From positions 1 through 64,000 of the forward strand of contig JACJWK010000005.1 in assembly GCA_020637195.1 (NCBI GenBank): 64,000 bases of DNA. Direction: 5' to 3'. The translations under genes were made by a program, and so were the position numbers. A model generated the notes under the pieces. The model ran no database searches and was not told where the DNA came from. It saw only the letters and a list, made by a program, of their open reading frames with translations. Numbering within the stretch: the first letter of the stretch is position 1; each line of letters starts with the position of its first letter. The stretch is from Microthrixaceae bacterium. GTDB lineage: Bacteria > Actinomycetota > Acidimicrobiia > Acidimicrobiales > DATDAH01. Below, one piece after another: positions 1 to 7,847 of the stretch.

Positions 1-1587
1 CCAGGACTCGTAGGACTCGCTGACGACGCTGTACGGGTAGCCCGGCGGGCAGGGGTCGGGCGAGCGGTCGCCGTCGGGGCAGGCCCGGTCGCCGGCGCCG
101 GCCGCGCCCTGCTCGAACGAGACCCGGATGGGAGGCTCGGCCTCGTACTGCGCCAGCGCGGCGTCGAAGTCCTCGGGCCAGGGCCGGTCCGGGGGCAGGT
201 CGACGCCGGGTGCCCCGATGAGCTCCGCGAAGCCGAGGTTCGCGTACTGGCGGAGCGGGCCGGTGAGCCCGGGCACCCGGCGCGCCACGTAGAAGTCCAG
301 GAACTCGAGGATGCGCAGGTAGCTCTCCGGCGTGTACTGCTCGGCGTGCGCGCCGTTCATCAGCTGGGCGCGCAGGAGCGGCTCGCCCGGACCGCCGAGG
401 CCGGCGAAGTCGTCGAGCAGGTTGGCCGCCTCCCCGCCGGTCTGCTCGTCCTGCCACGCGACGCCGAGGTAGGTGGGCACGTCGATCCGGTCGACGAAGG
501 TCCGCGGCGCCAGCGCGTCGCCGGCCGCCTCGTAGTACGCCGCCGGGTCGAGCTGGGGCAGGATCGGCACGGCCTGGCCGTGCAGCACCTGGTTGGCCGC
601 GCACTCGGTGTCACCGGCCGCGATGCGATCCTGGACCCATCGGTGGGCGGCGGGGCGGGCGTCGGCGTCGCGCTCGGCCGCCCAGTTGGCCGCGAAGCCC
701 CCGTTCAGGATCCCCCCGGGGTAGAGCGTGGACCGGTAGGTGTCGCCGATCACCGACTGCGGGGTGATCGCGGCCAGGCTGGGCGGCTGCGTGGCGGCGA
801 CGAACAACTGGCTGATGCCGGGGAAGGACAGGCCGATCATCCCCACGCGGGTCGCCCAGGGCTGGGCCGCGACGGTCTCGATCACGTCGTAGCCGTCGAG
901 GCCCTGGAGGGTCTCCCAGTAGCTGTAGGCGCCGCCCGAGCAGGTGGTGCCCCGCAGGTTCACCCCGACGACGGCGTAGCCGGCGGCGCGGGCGACGAAC
1001 ATCGGCCGGTGGTCGGGATCGTCGGAGAAGATGTCGGGGTCGGAGGGGTCGTAGCCCGAGTAGTCGACGACGACCGGGTAGGGCGGCGACAGGTCCGGGT
1101 CGAGAGGCGGCAGGACGTTCACCGACAGGGTCGTGCCGTCGCGGGTCTCGAGGTACTGGAACCCCACCTCCGGGTCCTGGAACAGCCCGGCGGGCGCGAT
1201 GTCGAGCACCTGGTCGTCGTAGAAGGCCTGGGGCGGCGTGGAGTCCTCGGGGTCGACGACGGCCACCGGTTGTGACCGGCTCAGCCCCTCGCGCACCCGG
1301 TATCCCGCGCCGGCGGGCACCGGTGTCTCGCCCCGCGGGTCGTTGCCGAAGATGAACGCACCCTGGTCGTCGGCCACCCCGGACGCGACGACGCCGCCGA
1401 ACGCGTTCACCAGCTCGACGGTGGCGCCGGGGGTGGCCCCGGTGACGAACACCTGGTTCACGCTGCCCCGGGCGTCGAGGGTGACGGCCCCCGCCGGCGT
1501 CGGCCCCGACAGGGCGACCAGCGCGGCCAGCAGGGCCGCCACCACCACCATCGCGAGCGAGCGCGTCGCGCGTCGCGTCTGCCGCAT
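1..1587 (-). CDS. CocE/NonD-family secreted hydrolase (3' part beyond window)
   Basis: The reverse strand is open from an ATG at 1587 to the window edge (529 codons, no stop). Residues 1-34 form a Sec signal peptide: Arg-rich start, long Ala/Leu/Val core, then ...TPAGA before VTLDARG. A small beta-rich region follows (about 35-110), then an alpha/beta-hydrolase core. It shows VVDYSGYDPSDP, VGVNLRGTTCSGG and the nucleophile elbow GLSFPGISQ, a GxSxxG pattern typical of CocE/NonD and X-Pro dipeptidyl-peptidase serine hydrolases. Such enzymes cleave acyl esters or amides outside the cell; the substrate here cannot be read. The gene stands alone, divergent from the LLM oxidoreductase. The C-terminal jelly-roll lid expected in this family would lie beyond base 1. 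Confidence 0.85.
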   Translation of the reverse strand, partial: MRQTRRATRSLAMVVVAALLAALVALSGPTPAGAVTLDARGSVNQVFVTGATPGATVELVNAFGGVVASGVADDQGAFIFGNDPRGETPVPAGAGYRVREGLSRSQPVAVVDPEDSTPPQAFYDDQVLDIAPAGLFQDPEVGFQYLETRDGTTLSVNVLPPLDPDLSPPYPVVVDYSGYDPSDPDIFSDDPDHRPMFVARAAGYAVVGVNLRGTTCSGGAYSYWETLQGLDGYDVIETVAAQPWATRVGMIGLSFPGISQLFVAATQPPSLAAITPQSVIGDTYRSTLYPGGILNGGFAANWAAERDADARPAAHRWVQDRIAAGDTECAANQVLHGQAVPILPQLDPAAYYEAAGDALAPRTFVDRIDVPTYLGVAWQDEQTGGEAANLLDDFAGLGGPGEPLLRAQLMNGAHAEQYTPESYLRILEFLDFYVARRVPGLTGPLRQYANLGFAELIGAPGVDLPPDRPWPEDFDAALAQYEAEPPIRVSFEQGAAGAGDRACPDGDRSPDPCPPGYPYSVVSESYESW

Positions 1588-1720
1588 CCCCACTCCCGTC
1601 CCGGCCCCCAGCGAGGGCGCCGCCGTGCTCCGCCGCCGGACCCGTCCGGCAGACGCCGGACCCTAGCAGCGACCGCCGGAGATTTTTAGATCACGTTTCA
1701 ATTCCGGGGCGGGCGCGCAT

Positions 1721-1726
1721 TACGCT
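1721..1726 (+). promoter_or_regulatory. -10 hexamer TACGCT, leaderless start
   Basis: TACGCT lies 6 nt before the ATG at 1733, and the spacer is only C residues, so no ribosome binding site is possible. This matches the TANNNT spacing of actinobacterial leaderless promoters. A TTTCAA about 19 nt further upstream could be the -35. Confidence 0.5.
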
Positions 1727-1732
1727 CCCCCC

Positions 1733-2869
1733 ATGGAATTCGGCATCTTCAACAGCCTGTACGTGCCCCACCACGTCGCCGACCTCGACCCCGACAACAT
1801 CGAGCACACCCGCTTGATGGACGAGGTGCACTGGACCCAGGCCGCCGACCGGAGCAACTTCAAGTACACGTGGGCCACCGAGCACCACTTCCTCGAGGAG
1901 TACTCGCACCTCTCGGCCAACGAGTCGTTCCTCGCCTACCTCGCCGGCGTCACCGAGAACATCCACCTCGGCAGCGGGATCATGAACATCACCCCGCCGG
2001 TCAACCACCCCGCCCGGGTGGCCGAGCGGGTGGCCATGATCGACCACCTCAGCCAGGGGCGGTTCGAGTTCGGCACGGGGCGGGGCTCGTCGAGCACCGA
2101 GCAGAAGGGCTTCGGCATCGACGACCCCGAGCTCACCAAGCTGATGTTCGACGAGGTCCTCGGCGAGCTCCCGAAGATGTGGGCCGACGACACGTACCGC
2201 TACGACGGCACCTACTTCTCGATGCCCGAGCGCAACGTCCTGCCCAAGCCGTTCACGAAGCCCCACCCGCCCCTGTGGGTGGCCGCGGGCAACCCCGGCA
2301 CGTTCGAGAAGGCCGGCCGGCTCGGCCTCGGCATCCTCTGCTTCGGCGTCAGCTCGCCCGAGGCGCTGAAGCCCCTGATCGAGATCTACAAGACGGCCAT
2401 CCAGGACCCCGAGCCCATCGGCGGCTACGTCAACGACAACGTGATGGTCACCACCCAGATGCTGTGCCTCGAGGACGGCGAGAAGGCGCGCCGGATCGCC
2501 ACCGACATGACCACCGGCTACCACACCACCAACGTGTTCCGGTACCTCGACACGTTCCCCAAGCCCCCGGGCATCCCCGAGTGGCCCACCGTGCTGCCCG
2601 AGCCCACCTACGAGCAGATCGACCAGAGCATCAAGGACGGGTCGGTGTGCATGGGCACGCCCGAGGAGTGCGCCAAGGCGGTCGAGCGCTACCAGGCCAC
2701 CGGCGCCGACCAGCTCACCTTCGGCATGCTGTCGAGCACGATGCCGATCGAGGTCGCCATCGAGGCCGTGGAGACCTTCGGCAGCCAGATCATCCCCGCC
2801 TTCGACGCCGACCCGGTGCACCGCACCACCCGTCAGCGCGAGGAGCAGCTCGCGGGCGCCGCCGCCTGA
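1733..2869 (+). CDS. LLM-class flavin-dependent oxidoreductase
   Basis: 378-residue luciferase-like (LLM) protein. Family marks include the N-terminal MEFGIFNSL strand, TEHHF at about 49-53, the GSGIMNITPPVNHPARVAE segment, and RFEFGTGRGSS, a phosphate/flavin-contact loop. These enzymes use reduced F420 or FMN and act as monooxygenases or F420-dependent dehydrogenases in actinomycete catabolism; which cofactor is used here is not visible. The acyl-CoA ligase follows 25 nt downstream on the same strand but has its own -10-like hexamer. Length is normal and the ATG is supported by the -10 placed 6 nt upstream. Confidence 0.85.
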   Translation: MEFGIFNSLYVPHHVADLDPDNIEHTRLMDEVHWTQAADRSNFKYTWATEHHFLEEYSHLSANESFLAYLAGVTENIHLGSGIMNITPPVNHPARVAERVAMIDHLSQGRFEFGTGRGSSSTEQKGFGIDDPELTKLMFDEVLGELPKMWADDTYRYDGTYFSMPERNVLPKPFTKPHPPLWVAAGNPGTFEKAGRLGLGILCFGVSSPEALKPLIEIYKTAIQDPEPIGGYVNDNVMVTTQMLCLEDGEKARRIATDMTTGYHTTNVFRYLDTFPKPPGIPEWPTVLPEPTYEQIDQSIKDGSVCMGTPEECAKAVERYQATGADQLTFGMLSSTMPIEVAIEAVETFGSQIIPAFDADPVHRTTRQREEQLAGAAA

Positions 2870-2881
2870 GCGGCACTCCCC

Positions 2882-2887
2882 TAGCCT
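2882..2887 (+). promoter_or_regulatory. -10 hexamer TAGCCT, leaderless start
   Basis: TAGCCT sits 7 nt before the GTG at 2895, inside the 25 nt gap after the LLM gene. No Shine-Dalgarno sequence is present, so the ligase may be transcribed from here as a leaderless mRNA as well as by read-through. Confidence 0.4.
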
Positions 2888-2894
2888 CGCCCGG

Positions 2895-4520
2895 GTGAGC
2901 ACCGACACCGTCGACGCCTTCCTGCGGGCCCACGCCGGCGACCCCGGCGTGGCCCTGCGCTTCGAGGACGACACCTGGTCGTGGCCCGAGGCCACGGCGG
3001 CGGCCGCCCGGCGAGCGGCGCTGCTGTTGGCGGAGCGTCGGCCCGGCCCGCTGCACGTCGGCCTGCTGGCCGACAACATCCCCGAGTACGTGCACTGGCT
3101 GAGCGCGGCCGCGCTGGCCGGCGCCACGGTGGTGGGCATCAACCCCACGCGGCGAGGTGCCGAGCTGGCGCGCGACATCGCCCACACCGAGTGCCAGGTG
3201 CTCGTGGTCGACCCGTCGTACCGGGACCTCCTCGACGGGCTCGACCTCGGCGACAGCCTCGACGCCGACCGCATCTGGCCGCTCGACGACGCGGCGTACC
3301 GGGACCGCCTGGCCGCCCACGAGGGCGCGGGCCTCGACGACGTGGACGCCGCCCTGGCCGCCGACGGTCGCACGATCGGCCCCGACGACCTGTACCTGCT
3401 GCTGTTCACCTCCGGCACGAGCGGCGCCCCCAAGGCGGTGAAGTGCAGCCAGGGGCGCCTGGCCCGCATCGGGGGCATCGTCAGCATGGGCTTCGGCCTC
3501 GGTCCCGACTCGGCCTGCTACCTGTCGATGCCGCTGTTCCACTCCAACGCGCTGATGGCGGGGTGGTGCCCCGCGGTCGCCGGCGGCGCCACGTCGGTGC
3601 TGAGGCGCCGGTTCTCGGCGTCGGCGTTCCTCGACGACGTGCGCCGCCACGGGGTCACCTACGCGAACTACGTGGGCAAGCCGCTGGCCTACATCCTGGC
3701 CACGCCCGAGCAGCCCGACGACGCCGACAACCCCCTGCAGATCGTGTTCGGCAACGAGGCCGCCGACGCCGACATCGCCGAGTTCGGGCGGCGGTTCGGC
3801 TGCGTGGTGATCGACGGGTACGGCTCGTCGGAGGGTGGCGCCAGCGTGAGCCGCACCCCCGACACGCCGCCGGGCTCGCTCGGCCCCGCCGGGGACGACA
3901 ACGTGGTGCTCGACCCCGACACCGGCGAGGAGTGCCCGGTCGCCGAGTTCGACGCGCACGGCGCGCTGGTCAACGCCGACGCCGCCATCGGCGAGCTGGT
4001 CAGCCGGCGGGGGGGCAGCCAGTTCGAGGGCTACTGGCGCAACGAGGAGGCCGAGGCCGACCGCCGGCGCGGCGACGCGTACTGGAGCGGCGACCTGGCC
4101 TACCGGGACGCCGACGGGTACCTGTACTTCGCGGGGCGGTCGAGCGACTGGCTGCGGGTCGACGGCGAGAACCTGGCCGCCGCCCCCATCGAGCGCATCC
4201 TGTTGCGCCACCCCGACGTGGCCCTCGCCGCCGTGTACGGCGTGCCCGACCCGGTCGTCGGCGACCAGTGCATGGCCGCGATCGTGCTGCGCCCCGGCGC
4301 GACCTTCGACCCCGAGGGCTTCGCCGCGTTCCTGGGCGAGCAGGCCGACCTGGGGACCAAGGCGGCGCCCCGGTTCGTGCGGGTGGCAGCGGCGCTGCCG
4401 TCGACGCAGACCAACAAGGTCCTCAAGCGCCAGCTCCAACAGGAGGCGACCGCCACCGACGACCCGATCTGGCACCGCCCCGGCCGCGAGCTCACGTACG
4501 AGCCGATCTCGAGGCGATAG
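2895..4520 (+). CDS. Acyl-CoA synthetase (AMP-binding)
   Basis: 541-residue ANL-superfamily ligase that would activate a carboxylic acid to its CoA thioester through an acyl-adenylate. The phosphate loop LLLFTSGTSGAPKAVK lies at about 169-184. VIDGYGSSEGG is the A4/A5 motif, YWSGDLAYRDADGYLYF with the hinge WLRVDGENLAA gives A7/A8, and the C-terminal TNKVLKR (about 505-512) carries the catalytic lysine. The protein is intact, in contrast to the second ligase at about 27 kb. Start is the GTG after a -10-like hexamer. The stop codon is the last base of the left arm of a strong hairpin shared with the convergent epoxide hydrolase. The substrate is unknown; steroid or terpenoid acids would fit the neighbours. 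Confidence 0.88.
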   Translation: MSTDTVDAFLRAHAGDPGVALRFEDDTWSWPEATAAAARRAALLLAERRPGPLHVGLLADNIPEYVHWLSAAALAGATVVGINPTRRGAELARDIAHTECQVLVVDPSYRDLLDGLDLGDSLDADRIWPLDDAAYRDRLAAHEGAGLDDVDAALAADGRTIGPDDLYLLLFTSGTSGAPKAVKCSQGRLARIGGIVSMGFGLGPDSACYLSMPLFHSNALMAGWCPAVAGGATSVLRRRFSASAFLDDVRRHGVTYANYVGKPLAYILATPEQPDDADNPLQIVFGNEAADADIAEFGRRFGCVVIDGYGSSEGGASVSRTPDTPPGSLGPAGDDNVVLDPDTGEECPVAEFDAHGALVNADAAIGELVSRRGGSQFEGYWRNEEAEADRRRGDAYWSGDLAYRDADGYLYFAGRSSDWLRVDGENLAAAPIERILLRHPDVALAAVYGVPDPVVGDQCMAAIVLRPGATFDPEGFAAFLGEQADLGTKAAPRFVRVAAALPSTQTNKVLKRQLQQEATATDDPIWHRPGRELTYEPISRR

Positions 4521-4562
4521 CGGTCGGGAACCGGCCCCTATCGCCTCGAGTATCGCCTCGAG
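4508..4562. terminator. Bidirectional hairpin between convergent genes, with third arm copy
   Basis: CTCGAGGCGATAG (4508-4520) and CTATCGCCTCGAG (4538-4550) form a perfect 13-bp stem around a 17-nt loop, which itself holds a 4-bp CGGT/ACCG stem. The left arm includes the ligase stop codon. The right arm is repeated almost at once at 4551-4562, so the left arm has two alternative partners. There is no T run. The location between two convergent stops supports a bidirectional terminator. Confidence 0.7.
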
Positions 4563-4566
4563 GTGC

Positions 4567-5739
4567 TCAGCGGACGAGGCGGAAGAAGGCGCGCACGTCG
4601 TCGACGAAGAGGTCGGGCTGCTCCCACGCGGCGAAGTGACCGCCGCGGGGCATCTCGACCGCGTGCACCAGGTTGCAGGCGGCTTCGATCCATGAGCGGG
4701 GCGGGCGGATCAGCTCGCCGGGGTAGGCGGCGTAGCCGGTGGGCACCTCGATGTAGCCGGGTCCGCCCCCCTCCTCGGCGCTGTCCATGGCGCCGGTCCG
4801 GGCGCGGGCCGACTCCCAGTAGAGGCGGGCCGCCGAGTTGGCCGTGCCGGTGACCCAGTAGGTCGTGATGTCGGCCAGCATCTGGTCGGGGGTGAGCGCG
4901 CTCACCTCGTCGGGGCCGTGGTCGGTCCAGGCGTGGAACTTCTCGAGCAGCCAGGCCGCCAGCCCCGCCGGCGAGTCGGTCAGCCCGTACGCCAGCGTCT
5001 GGGGCTTGGTCGACTGGAGCTGGAGGTAGCCGATCCCGGTCTTCGCCATCTCGGCGCCCTCGCCGAGCGCAGCGAGCTCGGCCTCGCTGACGTCGTCGAA
5101 GGCCCCCTCGGCCGGGGGCCCGACGATCATCATGTTCACGTGGATGCCGGCGACGTGGTCGGCGTCGAGGCGCGCCAGGCGGCGGGTGACCTCCGAGCCC
5201 CAGTCGCCGCCCTGGGCGCCGTAGCGGTCGTACCCGAGGCGGGCCATCAGCCCGGCCAGGGCCTCGGCCATGGTGCCGGCGTGGAACCCCGGGTTCCGGG
5301 TGGGGCCCGAGAACCCGTAGCCCGGGATCGACGGCACGACGACGTGGAACGCGTCGGCCGCGTCGCCCCCGTGGGCCACCGGATCGGCCAGGGGGCCGAT
5401 CACGTCGAGGAACTCCACCACCGAGCCGGGCCAGCCGTGCGTGAGCACGAGGGGCAGCGCGTCGGGCTCGGGCGAGCGGACGTGCAGGAAGTGGAGGCGC
5501 TCGCCGTGGCTCTCGGTGACGAACTGGTCGAAGGCGTTCAGCCGGGCCTCGACCGCCCGCCAGTCGAACCCGTGCGCCCAGTGGGTGCAGAGGTCGCGCA
5601 CGGCCCCGAGCTCGGCGCCCGGCTCCCAGGCCACGCCGGGGAGCTGGTCGGGCCAGCGGGTGCGGTGCAGGCGCTCGCGCAGGTCCTCGAGGACCGTCTC
5701 GGGGACCTCCACGCGGTACGGCTCGATGGGCGCGGTCAC
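4567..5739 (-). CDS. Epoxide hydrolase (microsomal-type, EHN domain)
   Basis: 390 residues from GTG 5739. The N-terminal EHN region (VPETVLEDLRERLHRTRWPDQL) is followed by an alpha/beta-hydrolase fold with the oxyanion loop LTHGWPGS at 99-106. The nucleophile elbow GGDWGS holds Asp179, and the C-terminal GGHFAAWEQP holds catalytic His368. Asp as nucleophile is what separates epoxide hydrolases from Ser esterases. It would open an epoxide, perhaps one made by the divergent P450, to a diol. An in-frame ATG 60 nt upstream would add an Arg-rich stretch and run through the palindrome at 5757-5776. I prefer GTG 5739 because TATGTT lies exactly 6 nt before it. Confidence 0.88.
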   Translation of the reverse strand: MTAPIEPYRVEVPETVLEDLRERLHRTRWPDQLPGVAWEPGAELGAVRDLCTHWAHGFDWRAVEARLNAFDQFVTESHGERLHFLHVRSPEPDALPLVLTHGWPGSVVEFLDVIGPLADPVAHGGDAADAFHVVVPSIPGYGFSGPTRNPGFHAGTMAEALAGLMARLGYDRYGAQGGDWGSEVTRRLARLDADHVAGIHVNMMIVGPPAEGAFDDVSEAELAALGEGAEMAKTGIGYLQLQSTKPQTLAYGLTDSPAGLAAWLLEKFHAWTDHGPDEVSALTPDQMLADITTYWVTGTANSAARLYWESARARTGAMDSAEEGGGPGYIEVPTGYAAYPGELIRPPRSWIEAACNLVHAVEMPRGGHFAAWEQPDLFVDDVRAFFRLVR

Positions 5740-5745
5740 TGTGCG

Positions 5746-5751
5746 AACATA
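5746..5751 (-). promoter_or_regulatory. -10 hexamer TATGTT of epoxide hydrolase
   Basis: On the reverse strand TATGTT ends 6 nt before GTG 5739. The palindrome at 5757-5776 covers the expected -35 position, so a bound repressor would block this promoter. Confidence 0.5.
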
Positions 5752-5756
5752 ACCCC

Positions 5757-5776
5757 GACGAGAACGTGTTCTCGTC
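5757..5776. promoter_or_regulatory. KstR-like palindromic operator
   Basis: GACGAGAACGTGTTCTCGTC consists of 9-bp arms around a central GT. Its core GAGAACGTGTTCTC matches the AACNNGTT centre of the TetR-family KstR operator (TNNAACNNGTTNNA), apart from the two outermost bases. It lies between the divergent epoxide hydrolase and P450 genes and could control both. A close relative occurs at 36780-36795. Confidence 0.65.
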
Positions 5777-5822
5777 CGGCGACGCCGCCGGACCGACACC
5801 TGACCGCAGGGGGAACCTCACG

Positions 5823-7040
5823 ATGACGGACGTCGCGGCGCCCGCCGGCGCCGGCCATCCCGACGAGCACGACCTCGACCTGCTCGACGGCGCCCTCTAC
5901 GCCGGCGACCCCGAGCCCACCTACGCCTGGCTCCGCGAGCACGCCCCCGTCTACTGGGACGCCACCAACCGCCTCTGGGGCGTGAGCCGCTACGCCGACA
6001 TCGTGGCCATCGAGAAGGACCCGGCCACGTTCACGAGCAGCCTCGGCTTCCGCCCCAACACGCCCGGCGACACGTCGATGATCGGCCTCGACGACCCCCT
6101 CCACACGTCGCGCCGGCGACTGGTGTCGCGCCGCTTCACCCCCCGCGCGGCCGGCGGCTACGAGGACGACGTGCGCCGCGTGGTCACCGACCTCATCGAC
6201 GCCGTGGCCACCCGCGGCGAGTGCGAGGTGGTCGAGGACCTCGCCGCGCCCCTCCCGGCGATGATGATCGGCTGGCTGCTCGGCTTCGACGACGACCAGT
6301 GGCCGAGCCTCAAGCACTGGTCCGAGACCACCATCCCCGCCGGCGGCGGGCCCCGCTACCTCGACGACGACATCATCCTGGCGGCGGCCGAGTTCCACGC
6401 CGCGGCCGCGCAGCTGGCCGCGGTGAAGCGCGAGCGGCCGGGCGACGACTGCATGACGGTCTGGACCACGGCCGAGGTCGACGGCGCGCCCCTGACCGAC
6501 GACGACATCGTCTCGGAGGCGCTGCTCCTGCTCGACGGGGGCGCCGAGACCACCCGGAACGTGATCGCGGCCGGGATCTGGCTGCTCAGCCAGCACCCGG
6601 ACCAGCGCCAGCTCCTCGTCGACGACCCGTCCCGCCTCCCGACCGCGGTCGAGGAGCTCATCCGCTACGTCACCCCGATCCTCAACATGCGCCGCACGGC
6701 CACCCGCGACGTCGAGCTGCACGGCCAGCTCATCCGCGAGGGCGACGAGGTGCTGCTCATGTACTCGTCGGCCAACCGGGACGAGGCCGTGTTCGACGAC
6801 CCCCAGCGCTTCGACGTGACCCGCTCGCCCAACAACCACATCGCGTTCGGCTTCGGCACCCACTTCTGCCTCGGCGCCTCGCTGGCCCGCCTCGAGCTGC
6901 GGGTGTTCTTCGAGGAGCTGCTGCGCCGCCTGCCCGACATCGGTCCCGCACCGGGGGTCACCGCCCCCGAGATCGTCCCCGGCGCGTTCGTCCGGGGCAT
7001 CCGCGCCCTGCCCGCCGTGTTCACCCCCGAGCCCGCCTGA
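5823..7040 (+). CDS. Cytochrome P450 monooxygenase
   Basis: 405-residue soluble bacterial P450. The I-helix oxygen-activation motif DGGAETT is at 238-244, the K-helix ExxR is Glu278-Arg281, and the heme loop FGFGTHFCLG carries the cysteine ligand Cys349. The C-terminal GAFVRGIRALPAVF resembles actinobacterial steroid- or terpene-hydroxylating P450s, but I cannot assign a CYP family. Start ATG 5823 has GGGGGAA about 8 nt upstream. Divergent from epoxide hydrolase across a KstR-like operator and followed 57 nt later by a MerB-like gene on the same strand. No ferredoxin or reductase gene is adjacent, so electrons must come from elsewhere. Confidence 0.92.
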   Translation: MTDVAAPAGAGHPDEHDLDLLDGALYAGDPEPTYAWLREHAPVYWDATNRLWGVSRYADIVAIEKDPATFTSSLGFRPNTPGDTSMIGLDDPLHTSRRRLVSRRFTPRAAGGYEDDVRRVVTDLIDAVATRGECEVVEDLAAPLPAMMIGWLLGFDDDQWPSLKHWSETTIPAGGGPRYLDDDIILAAAEFHAAAAQLAAVKRERPGDDCMTVWTTAEVDGAPLTDDDIVSEALLLLDGGAETTRNVIAAGIWLLSQHPDQRQLLVDDPSRLPTAVEELIRYVTPILNMRRTATRDVELHGQLIREGDEVLLMYSSANRDEAVFDDPQRFDVTRSPNNHIAFGFGTHFCLGASLARLELRVFFEELLRRLPDIGPAPGVTAPEIVPGAFVRGIRALPAVFTPEPA

Positions 7041-7097
7041 CCGGCCCGCCCGCCCCCGTCACCCTCTCGACCGCCTGACCCCACGACTGGAGATCCC

Positions 7098-7823
7098 GTG
7101 CCCCATCACGTTCCCGCCTTCGAGTTCAGCGAGGACGCCCTCGCCGTGCGCGCCCACATCTTCGACTTCTGGTGCGAGCACGGCCGCGGCCCCACCCTGC
7201 GCGAGGTCCACGAGGCCCTCGACCTCGACCGCCGGCGCATCAAGGCGGCCTACAAGCAGCTCCAGCTCGGCATCGTCATCACCGTCGACGAGGACACCCA
7301 GAACTGCAACCTGTTGAAGGCACCGCCGTTCTCCAGCTTCCCGAGCCAGGTGTCCGCCTACATCGACGACGAGTTCCACAGCTTCGTGGGCTGCGCCTCC
7401 GAGTCGATCGCGTTCTCCCACATGCCCCCGTTCAAGGACAAGGAGGTGCGCCTCGAGGGGTTCTGCGCCTGCTGCCTCGAGCCCATCACCCTCGTGTCGA
7501 AGAACTTCGAGCTCCAGAGCGTCTCGCCCGAGGGGATCTTCCTGCACATCTCGTCGAGCCCCTACGACTGGAACAACTTCACGATGGAGCTCATGTGCGA
7601 CTCGATGAACTTCGTCATCGACGCCGAGCACGCCGACCGCTACGAGCGCCAGGTCGCCCGCCGGGGCGTGCTGGTGAACCTGGACCAGGCCAAGCAGTTC
7701 GTGAAGTTCGTGGCCGACCAGCGCATGTGGGACTACCACTGGAAGCCGGGCGTGATGATGCCCGAAATCGTGGTCGACATCTTCCGCGGCATGGGCGTCG
7801 ACGTCTCCAACTGGGACGGCTGA
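7098..7823 (+). CDS. MerB-like (alkylmercury lyase family) protein
   Basis: 241 residues. An N-terminal winged-helix-like part (RGPTLREVHEALDLDRRRIKAAYKQL) precedes a domain that lines up with organomercurial lyase MerB. MerB's catalytic Cys96/Asp99 in WCALD corresponds to Cys99/Glu102 in GCASES. The conserved SPEGIFLHIS strand follows, and MerB's Cys159 corresponds to Cys167 in LMCDSMNF. An extra CACC sits at 123-126. The Asp-to-Glu change and the absence of merA, merR or merT nearby make mercury resistance uncertain. Placement behind the P450 suggests a shared catabolic role. The GTG start has GGAG 5 nt upstream. My alignment is from memory of the family and should be checked by profile search. 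Confidence 0.68.
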   Translation: MPHHVPAFEFSEDALAVRAHIFDFWCEHGRGPTLREVHEALDLDRRRIKAAYKQLQLGIVITVDEDTQNCNLLKAPPFSSFPSQVSAYIDDEFHSFVGCASESIAFSHMPPFKDKEVRLEGFCACCLEPITLVSKNFELQSVSPEGIFLHISSSPYDWNNFTMELMCDSMNFVIDAEHADRYERQVARRGVLVNLDQAKQFVKFVADQRMWDYHWKPGVMMPEIVVDIFRGMGVDVSNWDG

Positions 7824-7847
7824 CGCCGCCCCTCCCCCGTCGGACCC

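Noticed and set aside
346..1275. Long rightward open frame over the CocE/NonD gene
   Set aside because: The reverse strand encodes a clear signal peptide and hydrolase motifs; the forward frame is Gly/Arg/Val-rich antisense typical of 73 percent GC.
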